Assembly: GCA_016715405.1 (NCBI GenBank)
Contig: JADKAE010000017.1
Coordinates: 83,901-147,900, forward strand
DNA: 64,000 nt
Direction: 5' to 3'
From: Saprospiraceae bacterium
GTDB lineage: Bacteria > Bacteroidota > Bacteroidia > Chitinophagales > Saprospiraceae
This document shows positions 16,713-24,363 of this stretch, piece after piece. The translations under genes were made by a program, and so were the position numbers. How positions within the stretch are numbered: the first letter of the stretch is position 1; every line of letters begins with the position of its first letter. The notes below the pieces were generated by a model that was given only the letters and a program-made list of their open reading frames with translations, was not told where the DNA came from and made no database searches.

Positions 16713-16990
16713 CTAACCTGAGCAGTCTTTCACAACAGCAAAGTCGTCGACTGCAGCCCCGATGGACAAACCACCGGTGTTGCCCACAAACTGGACGAGG
16801 CATTCTGGAATTCAAGACTGCGACGCCACGCTGAATATCCTGCCTGCTTGCATATCAGCAACTGAATCAGTTGTTGATGCCGAGTTCGAAGTCCAGCAAG
16901 ATCCAATATGAATGCCAGTACTGGCCTTGTGGCAATAAGGCCTGTTTGCCGATAGTTCGACCTTGCCACGCAAATTGCCCAGGCTCGGTG
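16713..16990 (-). pseudogene. Decayed end of a secreted-protein gene
   Basis: On the minus strand one frame reads 'GKVELSANRPYCHKAS...MQAGRIFSVASQS', then a TGA, then 'IPECLVQFVGNTGGLSIGAA' and 'VDDFAVVKDCSG' with a stop at 16713. The last part resembles the closing strands of MAM/jelly-roll domains ('RFxGxxG...xDDFxV'). Other frames also show short protein-like pieces ('ALLPQGQYWHSYWILLDFEL'), as expected after several frameshifts. No start or complete domain survives. The identification is tentative. The rest of 16659-17096 holds nothing else recognisable. Confidence 0.3.
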
Positions 16991-17096
16991 CAGTGGTCTT
17001 GACCGATTATAAAAAGGCAGCGACCAACTGTGATTACTAAACGGTCAGGATAGACGCGTTGGTGCTGGAGAGAAACGAATTTGATAGGAGAGGGCC

Positions 17097-17192
17097 GAGC
17101 AGTCAGGACTCAGCAACTTGACCTAACTGTGAGCCCTATTTGGTTAGCTAGAAATGCTGCGCATCAGTTCACAGCCCTGAGCCCTGACTGCT
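17097..17192. repeat. Inverted repeat, GAGCAGTCAGGACTCAG / CTGAGCCCTGACTGCT
   Basis: The arm at 17097-17113 is matched by its near-complement at 17177-17192, about 63 bases apart. The right arm's CCCTGAG units are those of the array at 29684-29765, so this is probably a small member of that family. It ends 27 bases before the palindrome upstream of yceI. Confidence 0.65.
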
Positions 17193-17219
17193 GTCTCATT
17201 TTTTTCACATCCTTGAACA

Positions 17220-17233
17220 AATGTATATACATT
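17220..17233. promoter_or_regulatory. Perfect 14-base palindrome upstream of yceI, candidate MarR operator
   Basis: AATGTATATACATT is its own reverse complement and lies 42 bases before the yceI ATG, where an operator would act. MarR regulators typically bind short AT-rich palindromes with a TATA centre, and MarR-YceI neighbourhoods are common in this phylum. A looser relative, TTAGTATAGCAA, lies near 16494-16505, just upstream of the MarR gene. Binding is inference. Confidence 0.4.
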
Positions 17234-17274
17234 GATGTTTAAACATTATTATTCATCAATAAAAGGGAAAAACC

Positions 17275-17862
17275 ATGTCAACAGCAACAGCAACACAGAC
17301 GGCCACCTGGGCCATTGATAACGCACATTCGGAGATCAGCTTCAAGGTAAAACACCTGATGATCACCAACGTTACCGGTTATTTTCGCGAATTTGGCGGC
17401 CATATCACGCCCTCTGAGCAGGGTTGGGAAGGCGCTTCGGTAGAATTTTTCGCCAAAACGGCCAGCGTGGATACCAACCAGAAAGACCGCGACGCGCACC
17501 TGCAAAGCGACGATTTCTTTAATGCAGCTCAATTCCCCGAACTGCGCTTCGTGTCTACGTCGTTTGAAAACGCCGGCGGCAACCAGTACAAGATGAACGG
17601 CAATCTGACGATCCGCGATATCACGAAAACGGTAACACTGAACGTAGAATCACTGGGCGAGGTACAAGATCCCTATGGCAATACGAAATCAGGTTTTGAA
17701 ATTTCAGGCACGATCAACCGCCAGGATTTCGGCCTGCGCTGGAGCGCCGTCACGGAAGCAGGTGGTATCGTGGTGAGCGATGAGGTACGCTTGCAGTTGA
17801 ATGTGCAGGGTGGTTTTGCCTTCGGCAGTTTAGCGATAGGGTTTAGTGCATTCGCAGTTTAG
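17275..17862 (+). CDS. YceI-family lipid-binding protein, array-encoded C-terminus
   Basis: The core of about 180 residues is a complete YceI lipocalin-like beta-barrel: 'ATWAIDNAHSEISFKVKHLM', 'GYFREFGGHI', 'TASVDTNQKDRDAHLQSDDF', 'FPELRFVSTSF', 'GNLTIRDITKTVTLNV' and 'DFGLRWS'. The family binds polyisoprenoids or amphiphiles. There is no signal peptide, so this is a cytoplasmic member, as is usual beside MarR genes. After 'VRLQLNVQ' the normal stop is absent; the last residues 'GGFAFGSLAIGFSAFAV' are encoded by the CAGTTTAGCG array, which also supplies the stop codon. Confidence 0.92.
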   Translation: MSTATATQTATWAIDNAHSEISFKVKHLMITNVTGYFREFGGHITPSEQGWEGASVEFFAKTASVDTNQKDRDAHLQSDDFFNAAQFPELRFVSTSFENAGGNQYKMNGNLTIRDITKTVTLNVESLGEVQDPYGNTKSGFEISGTINRQDFGLRWSAVTEAGGIVVSDEVRLQLNVQGGFAFGSLAIGFSAFAV

Positions 17863-17948
17863 CGATAGGGTTTAGTTTTCTAAACATTCAGCTAAACCCT
17901 AACGCTAAACCCTAACGCTAAACCCAATCGCTAAACCCGCCAAAGGCG
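17817..17948. repeat. Self-complementary tandem array, GTTTAGCG/CGCTAAAC family, copy 2
   Basis: The left half has CTTCGGCAGTTTAGCG and GATAGGGTTTAG units, with TTTTCTAAAC at the turn. The right half repeats CTAAACCCTAACG and is identical over 46 bases (17891-17936) to 4115-4160. The array overlaps the last codons of yceI and ends on the stop codon of the convergent clpB gene. Confidence 0.92.
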
Positions 17949-20564
17949 CTAAACCTCCTTAACCACCGGCTGCCTAAACACCACCACCCCGTCAAACACA
18001 TCGAGTACGATGCGGCTATTGGGCACAATCTCGCCTAGCAGCATTTGCTTGGAAAGCTGATTGAGCACGCGTTTCTGGATCACACGTTTGAGCGGGCGGG
18101 CGCCGAATTCGGGGTGATAGCCCTCCTCGGCTATCCAGTCCATGGCTTGGGGCGTGATAGTGAGTTTGATATCCTGTTTGGCCAGCATCTTGCGCAGCTC
18201 GTTGAGTTGCAGTTCCACGATACCCCTGATATCCGATTTGGAGAGGGGGCGGAACATAATCACCTCGTCGATACGGTTGAGGAATTCGGGGCGCACGCTT
18301 TGCTTCAGGATTTCGAACACCAGATTTTTCGTCTTCTCGATCACCTCGTCTTTATCTTCCTCTTTCATACGCTCGAAATTCTCGCGGATAATATCGGAGC
18401 CGATATTCGAGGTCATTATAATAATCGTATTCTTAAAATTGGCGACGCGGCCCTTATTGTCGGTCAGGCGGCCGTCTTCGAGCACTTGCAGCAGAATATT
18501 CCACACATCGGGGTGTGCTTTTTCGATCTCGTCGAGCAGCACGACAGAGTAGGGTTTGCGGCGCACGGCTTCGGTGAGTTGTCCGCCTTCGTCGTAGCCC
18601 ACATAACCCGGAGGCGCGCCTACCAGCCTTGACACCGTGTGGCGTTCCTGGTATTCGCTCATATCGATGCGGGTCATCAGGTTTTCGTCGTTGAAGAGGT
18701 ATTCTGCCAGCGCTTTGGCCAGCTCCGTTTTGCCCACGCCGGTAGTGCCCAGGAACAAGAATGATCCGATGGGGCGGCGTTCGTTGGACAAGCCGGTGCG
18801 GCTGCGGCGGATGGCGTCGGCCACGGCTTCAACGGCTTCTTCCTGGCCTATCACGCGGTTGTGCAGTTCTGCTTCGAGGTGCAGCAGCTTATCGCGTTCG
18901 CTTTGCAGCATGCGGGTCACGGGAATGCCGGTCCACTTGCTCACGATTTCGGCGATATCTTCGGCGTCCACGTCTTCTTTTACCAGCAATTTACTGCGGC
19001 CCTGCATATCCTTGATCTTGGCCGTATATTCCTCGAATCGCTTCTGCACTTCGGGTATGCGACCGTAGCGTATTTCTGCTACCAGACTAAAATTGCCTTC
19101 GCGTTCAGCCCGGTTGGCTTCCTGGCGCAGTTGCTCGATCTCCTCCTTCGATTTTTGCAGCCCCTGCACCAGTTCGCGTTCGGTTTCCCACTGCGCGCGC
19201 AGGGCGTTGCGGCGGTCTTCGAGGTTGGCCAGGTCTTCGTTGATCTTGTTGATCTTCTGGGTATCGTTTTCGCGTTTCATCGCCTCGCGTTCGATTTCGA
19301 GCTGGCGGATCTTGCGTTCCACCTCGTCGAGTTCCTCCGGCATGGAGTTCATTTCGAGGCGCAGGCGGGCGGCCGCTTCGTCTATCAGGTCGATGGCCTT
19401 ATCGGGCAGGAAGCGGTCGGTGATGTAGCGCGTTGAGAGTTGCACGGCGGCCACCACCGCTTCGTTGAGGATATTGATCTTGTGGTGGGTTTCGTAGCGT
19501 TCCTTGAGTCCGCGCAGAATCGAGATAGCGTCCTCCTCGCTGGGTTCGTCCACCATCACCACCTGGAAACGTCGTTCGAGGGCTTTATCGCTTTCGAAAT
19601 ATTTCTGGTATTCGTTGAGCGTGGTGGCGCCAATGGCGCGCAGTTCGCCGCGGGCGAGGGCGGGTTTGAGGATATTGGCGGCGTCCATAGCGCCCTGGGT
19701 TTTGCCGGCGCCTATGAGCGTGTGGATCTCGTCGATAAAGAGGAAGATATTGCCGCCGGCGCTCGTTACTTCGTTGACCACCGCTTTGAGGCGCTCTTCG
19801 AATTCGCCCTGGTATTTGGCGCCTGCGATGAGCGCGCCCATATCGAGGGCGTAGATGTCTTTGTCGAGCAGGTCTTCGGGTACGTCGCCGTTCACGATGC
19901 GGTGGGCGAGGCCTTCTACGATGGCGGTTTTACCCACGCCGGGTTCGCCGATGAGCACCGGGTTGTTTTTGGTGCGGCGCGCCAGGATGTGCAATACGCG
20001 GCGGATCTCCTCCTCGCGGCCGATCACAGGGTCGAGTTTGCCGTCGCGGGCGCGTTCGTTGAGGTTGACGGCGTATTTGTTGAGGGCGTTGTACGACTGC
20101 TCGGCGCTGGAACTGGTCACCCGGCCGCCTTTGCGCAGTTCTTTGATGGCCGCCTTGAGGTTGTTCTCGTTAAGGCCGGCGTCTTTGAGCATCTGCGACA
20201 CGCTGTCTTTTACAGCCAGCAGGGCCAGCAGCAAGTGTTCGAGGCTCACGTATTCGTCGCCGAATTCTTTGAGGTAGTTATTGGCGCGCTGCAGCACTTC
20301 ATTGGTGGTGCGGGCCAGGTATTGACTGCCGCTACCGCCGCTCACGCGCGGATACGACATCACGATGCTGTCTACCGCCTGCTTTACGGTCTGGTGGTTG
20401 GCGCCCACTTTTTTGAATACAAAAGGCGCCACGTTTTCATCGACTTCCAGGATACCTTTCAGCAAGTGCCCGGGCTCAACAGATTGGTGTTCGTTTTCCA
20501 ATGCTAATTGCTGGGCGCGTTGTATAGCCTCCTGGGCTTTTAGGGTGAAATTGTTGAGGTTCAT
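17949..20564 (-). CDS. clpB: ClpB disaggregase
   Basis: 871 residues, full length. An N-domain with two repeats (1-145, 'MNLNNFTLKAQEAIQRAQQL') is followed by AAA domain 1 with Walker A 'GEPGVGKT' (about 206) and Walker B 'IFLFIDEIHTLIGAG'. A coiled-coil middle domain (about 400-530, 'LDEVERKIRQLEIEREAM') comes next, then AAA domain 2 with 'GTTGVGKT' (about 612) and 'VVLLDEIEKAHPDVWN'; 'GYHPEFGARPLKRVIQ' is the C-terminal sensor region. It threads aggregated proteins through its hexamer together with DnaK. It has no IGF/L loop for ClpP. No HAIR/CIRCE-like element was seen upstream. Reading frame intact. Confidence 0.98.
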   Translation of the reverse strand: MNLNNFTLKAQEAIQRAQQLALENEHQSVEPGHLLKGILEVDENVAPFVFKKVGANHQTVKQAVDSIVMSYPRVSGGSGSQYLARTTNEVLQRANNYLKEFGDEYVSLEHLLLALLAVKDSVSQMLKDAGLNENNLKAAIKELRKGGRVTSSSAEQSYNALNKYAVNLNERARDGKLDPVIGREEEIRRVLHILARRTKNNPVLIGEPGVGKTAIVEGLAHRIVNGDVPEDLLDKDIYALDMGALIAGAKYQGEFEERLKAVVNEVTSAGGNIFLFIDEIHTLIGAGKTQGAMDAANILKPALARGELRAIGATTLNEYQKYFESDKALERRFQVVMVDEPSEEDAISILRGLKERYETHHKINILNEAVVAAVQLSTRYITDRFLPDKAIDLIDEAAARLRLEMNSMPEELDEVERKIRQLEIEREAMKRENDTQKINKINEDLANLEDRRNALRAQWETERELVQGLQKSKEEIEQLRQEANRAEREGNFSLVAEIRYGRIPEVQKRFEEYTAKIKDMQGRSKLLVKEDVDAEDIAEIVSKWTGIPVTRMLQSERDKLLHLEAELHNRVIGQEEAVEAVADAIRRSRTGLSNERRPIGSFLFLGTTGVGKTELAKALAEYLFNDENLMTRIDMSEYQERHTVSRLVGAPPGYVGYDEGGQLTEAVRRKPYSVVLLDEIEKAHPDVWNILLQVLEDGRLTDNKGRVANFKNTIIIMTSNIGSDIIRENFERMKEEDKDEVIEKTKNLVFEILKQSVRPEFLNRIDEVIMFRPLSKSDIRGIVELQLNELRKMLAKQDIKLTITPQAMDWIAEEGYHPEFGARPLKRVIQKRVLNQLSKQMLLGEIVPNSRIVLDVFDGVVVFRQPVVKEV

Positions 20565-20689
20565 AAGTTCAGTTTGTAGTTGTCAATAGCTTTATTAAAC
20601 GGGCAATTCTTGTGCCAGGGGGGAAATGGGGGGGCGGGGCTGACAATATGGCTTGCCGATTGATTCTTATGAGACAGGTTGGCAGGGTT

Positions 20690-20794
20690 ATTTTTACCGC
20701 AGAGTTAAAAGGAGTTATGCGCCGAGTTTCGCAGAGTCAAAATAATGCTCTGCGAAACTCCTTTTTACTCCTTCTAACTCTGCGGTAAAAAAAA
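20690..20794 (-). repeat. Long inverted repeat, CCGCAGAGTTAAA family, copy 1
   Basis: TTTTTACCGCAGAGTTA at 20690-20706 and TAACTCTGCGGTAAAAA at 20775-20791 are exact reverse complements. The inner parts (AAGGAGT...GTTTCGCAGAG with CTCTGCGAAACTCCTTTTTA) extend the stem to some 40 pairs. It lies between clpB and the SUMF1-domain gene and encodes the last residues of the latter. Related copies: 33482-33582, with half-copies at 24019-24058 and 37563-37613. Confidence 0.92.
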
Positions 20795-23715
20795 CAGCCC
20801 ATCCACCACACACCGAAACCCCACCGTCGCATTGCGCTCAAAACCCGGCGACACGCGCAGCAGCATCTGCCGATACGACAGCGGTCTGGGCCCGCCCTGC
20901 ACATACCACCAACTGCCTCCGGGGTGGTAATAACTGCCGCCTTTGAGCAGGATATAGCCGTAGGTATCGCTTTGGTACCAGTCGTTGGTCATTTGCCACA
21001 CGCAGCCTACCAGGTCTTGCAAGCCCCAGGGATTGGCGCCTTTGGGATAACTCCCCACTGGGTAGAGTACGCCGTTGCCGGGATTGCAGCGCTTGGGGTG
21101 GAGGGCGCCCACGGCGTTGAGTTGGAAGGTGGCGCTCACCTTGGTGGCGCCTTTGGGCGCTTGTTCGCCGCTGTTGCCCCAGGGCCAGCGCCGTCCATCG
21201 GCGGTTTGGGCGGCGTATTGCCATTCGGCTTCGGTGGGTAGTCGTTTGCCGGCCCAGGTGGCGTAGGCGCGGGCGTCTTCGTAGCTCACGTGGACCACGG
21301 GGAAATCCGCTTGTCCGGCCCGGGGCGCTCCGTTGATCCAGTGCGCCAGGAAATTGGCCGTATCCGCCGGGGTATATCCGGTGGCCTCCAAAAACTCCTT
21401 GAACTGCCGGTTGGTCACCGGGTATTTGTCCATGAAAAAACGCGGCATCTTGATCGTTTTGGGATAATCGGCCTTTGGGTAGCTGATAAATTCGTCGCCG
21501 TTGCTCACTTGCATGGTAAACGCGCCGGCGGGGATGGCTACCATACCGCGCGGGACTTTGGTTGCCGGCTTTGTGGGTGTTGACCGCGACACCAGCACGG
21601 GCTGTCCGGCGGGAATTCGCAGGATAGCTTCGTCTAAAAGTTCGTTTTTATCAAAAAGCTGCACCACGTATTTGCCGCTTATTTTTCCAAAAATATCGGA
21701 CAAATACACCAGCGTAGCCGTATCCGACGCCAGTAACTCTACGTGTGTTTTATCGTAGGCCGGGTCGCCTTCCCAGATTCTGAGCACCTCGCCGCCGGCA
21801 GCCCGGATGGCCAGGGCGCCGCCCTCGAATTTGAGGTCCAGCAAGCGGGGCATAACCGCCAGGGCGCTCACGGCGCCTTCGTTGTTGGTGTGCAAGTCGC
21901 TGCGGTCGAAAGCGTCGAGTTGGGCATTGATGCAGGTTTTGCCGCCGCAATTTGCCACCACTGCTTCCTCGTGGCGCCACAGGTCGACGCAGTGGTAGCC
22001 CTCCGGCACGGGCGCCTCGAATAACGGCCCGCGGCATCCTTCGGGGCGCAGACTAAAAATCGTGTAGAGCGCCTTGCGGCCGTTGCGCCAGGCATTTACA
22101 TACACGCTATCCAGGCGCGTAGGCCATAGTGGGGTGAGGTTTTTTGATAAAAAAGTGCCCGAATTTTCGCGAAGAATGCGCACACAATGCCCCCAGAAGC
22201 GGTAGTCGCTCTCCACCCAATCGGGGCGACCGGGGCGCATCACGTTGATCTCCACGCCGTAGCCGTTGAACAGGGCCGTGGCGTATTCGCGGCGCACCCG
22301 TTCGCGGGCGATCTCCACCACCCTGAATATCGCAAAATCGGGTTTGATGAGTTTGTTGAGGTTCAGCAGGGGCACGTGGTAGATGTCGTTGTGGACCCGG
22401 CCTGCCATGATGCCGGGCATGTCCTTGGGTACGGCCATGCCTTCGCTGTAGAGCAGCACGCCCGGACGGGCATCGTCGGCGGCCTGTTGGAGCGCTTTGC
22501 TGGCCTCGGCTTTGGTATCGAGCACCACGCCGTCGGCGCTTGCCTGACTTATCATGGCGGTCATCGAGGCCAGTCCGGCGGCCTCGGAGCTGTCGTCCCA
22601 GGGGTTGTAGCTGATAAAATAGCGCGTGCCCATCGCGCGGCACTGTTCGGCCAGTAGGCGTTGCTTCGGCAATCCGCCCGGCAGGTCGGCCATGAGGTCC
22701 CACTGGGTGCGCTGGTCCATACCCAACGCGGGCCAGGTTGGCCAGATGGTGAAGATCTCGTCGCCGCCGTAGAGGCTTTGCATTTGTTTCAAAAAACGAT
22801 TCAGGCCATAACCACCTGCGGGCGAGAAATAATCGGGGTCCCAGGCCATCATCAGGTGCATCGAATAGGCTTTGCGGGCGTAGGCCAGGTCGGGTCGCTC
22901 GTACAGCGAGTTGTCAAAGTTTTTCCAGACGGGCTGGTGGGGTTGTCCTTTGGGCGCGTCGTAGAGCAGTCGCTCCTGGAAACACTTTTTGAGCGCCGAC
23001 TGCCAGTTGGGCCCCTCCGCTACGTCGATATACAGCAGGTACTGCACCTCAGCACCAGGTTTCAGGCGGTAGGGCGTACGGATGAGCAGGTAATTCTGGA
23101 TCGTATCTTGTGTGCGGCGCACGAGTCCGTATAGCCAGCGGTTGGCCGCCAGCGGCATCGTCGAAAACCCCAAATCCTGGTTGTTGTGCGGTACCACCAC
23201 CTCTATCGGCGAAAAGCCGGGGCGGTAAAGCAGCGAGCGGCTGGTATCGGGAGAAGCGGCAAACGGGTCGAAGAGTTTGGGTATGTTGGAATTCACCGCA
23301 TGTCGGGGTTGGGCAATAGCGTCTTTGTATTTTTTACCCATAATAAAAAAATGGTCGGCCTTGCCGCCAAAGGGTACTATATTATTGATTAACAATTCTT
23401 TATTAGAAATATTTTTAAAATAAACAGTCCCCAGAAACCCTTCCTGCAATTGGTAATTGACCTGCACCGCAGCTCCAGCATTTTGCCCGATACCTGCCGG
23501 AGGAACGCCGTATCGGTAGTCGTCAGCCACTCGCGGTTTAATTCCAAAGCGAGGATAGGCAGATCGGGTAGGGTATAGCGGATGGGTTCGCCGTCTTGTC
23601 GGGCCACCACGGCTTTTAGCGCCAGCGGGTTGGTGGTAGACCATTCGAGGGCCGGCCACTGGGCCTGGGCGGAAAATACCGGGAGGACAAGGGTTAGGAG
23701 GAGGGGGAGGCGCAT
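20774..23715 (-). CDS. Exported TIM-barrel glycosidase-like protein with C-terminal SUMF1 domain, one frameshift
   Basis: About 980 residues joined. The signal peptide 'MRLPLLLTLVLPVFSAQA' starts at the ATG at 23715. The frame breaks at 23481-23484; one more A gives 'VSGKNAGAAVQVNYQL'. Residues of about 130-620 look like a glycoside-hydrolase-type TIM barrel ('SADGVVLDTKAEASKAL', 'PGVLLYSEGMAVPKDMPG', 'GYGVEINVMRPGRPDWVE'). The last 260 residues are a SUMF1/FGE-fold domain ('VPRGMVAIPAGAFTM', 'YPVTNRQFKEFLEATGY', 'AGKRLPTEAEWQYAA', 'PWGN', 'DLVGCVWQMTNDWY', 'LLKGGSYYH', 'VGFRCV'). The FGE active-site cysteines are not evident, so the domain is probably a binding module. The terminal 'FFLPQS' is encoded by the adjacent inverted repeat. 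Carbohydrate processing is likely; the substrate is unknown. Confidence 0.75.
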
Positions 23716-23792
23716 GGTTCTCTGTTCTCTGTTAAAGTATACTTGGCAAAGATAATGAACGGATAACAGACAACCGAGAACGGAGAACGGAT
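23716..23792. repeat. Self-complementary tandem array, GTTCTCT family, copy 2
   Basis: GTTCTCTGTTCTCTG on the left, then the shared middle GGCAAAGATAA (23745-23755) and GGATAAC, then CGAGAAC/GGAGAAC units. Here it lies between two divergent genes: one edge touches the start codon of the SUMF1-domain gene and the other is a base or two from the ATG at 23793. Confidence 0.9.
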
Positions 23793-23918
23793 ATGGATTA
23801 TATTACCAAGCCGGGCGGCGTGGCAAAGGTACTGGCTACCATTTTCGGCATCCTGGTATACATCATCGGACTGTGGATGGGTTCTGTTTTGGGGTTGGAT
23901 GGGACGTTGTGGAATTAA
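23793..23918 (+). CDS. Possible 41-residue single-helix membrane protein
   Basis: The frame reads 'MDYITKPGGVAKVLATIFG' then 'ILVYIIGLWMGSVLGLDGTLWN' and TAA. It has one transmembrane helix of about 20 residues, a short charged N-terminus and a Gly-rich C-terminus. It begins right after the array and no convincing ribosome-binding site is visible. Protein-like composition and position make it plausible but not proven. From 23919 to 24018 nothing is evident. Confidence 0.4.
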   Translation: MDYITKPGGVAKVLATIFGILVYIIGLWMGSVLGLDGTLWN

Positions 23919-24018
23919 TAGATATCCTAGTTTAAAACACCCTCTGTGGAAAACTTTTTGTTCTATCATTTCGTCTTCTTCTTGAGATGCTGTTACTTTG
24001 AAGGCGCCGCGGGACGAG

Positions 24019-24087
24019 TTTTTTACCACAGAGTTAAACGGAGTGACGCAGAGTTCGTTTCGACTCCGCTCAACGAACGGCAGGGAT
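24019..24087. repeat. Half-copy of the CCGCAGAGTTAAA element plus a TTCGACTCCGCTCAACG palindrome
   Basis: TTTTTTACCACAGAGTTAAA followed by CGGAGTGACGCAGAGTTCG is one arm of the family at 20690 and 33482, without its complementary arm. GTTCG...TTTCGACTCCGCTCAACGAAC right after it forms a small hairpin; related sequence lies near 58354-58393 and 58572-58592. Confidence 0.7.
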
Positions 24088-24319
24088 CGCAAAGTCTGCC
24101 CACTCGCACCCCTAACCCCTAAAGGGGAACCTCAACGTAAACTGGTTCTCCTGGATAGTGGGAGGGCTCCCCTTTAGGGGCTGGGGGCGTGAGCAGGGAT
24201 TCGCGTAATTGTGGAGGCGCAAAGTCTGCCCACTCGCACCCCTAACCCCTAAAGGGGAACCTCAACGTAAACTGGTTCTCCTGGATAGTGGGAGGGCTCC
24301 CCTTTAGGGGCTGGGGGCG
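24088..24319. repeat. Two identical 102-base repeats with CCCCTAAAGGGG palindrome
   Basis: Bases 24088-24189 and 24218-24319 appear identical throughout and are separated by 28 bases (period 130). Each contains CACCCCTAACCCCTAAAGGG near its start and TCCCCTTTAGGGGCTGGGGG near its end, so each copy folds on itself. They lie in the gap before dnaE. Confidence 0.93.
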
Positions 24320-24363
24320 CAGAGAAGGGCATTATAGCATCGCACAGTCTAAATCAACATAAT

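Noticed and set aside
19440..20507. Long open frame antisense to clpB (and similar ones antisense to dnaE at 24895-26169 and to the kinase at 45822-46979)
   Set aside because: They mirror strongly coding genes on the other strand. The proteins are His/Val/Phe-rich translations of common sense codons without any recognisable domain.
20774..21500. The SUMF1 domain as a true formylglycine-generating enzyme
   Set aside because: The conserved copper-binding cysteine pair is not evident, no sulfatase gene is nearby, and the domain is fused to a large barrel.
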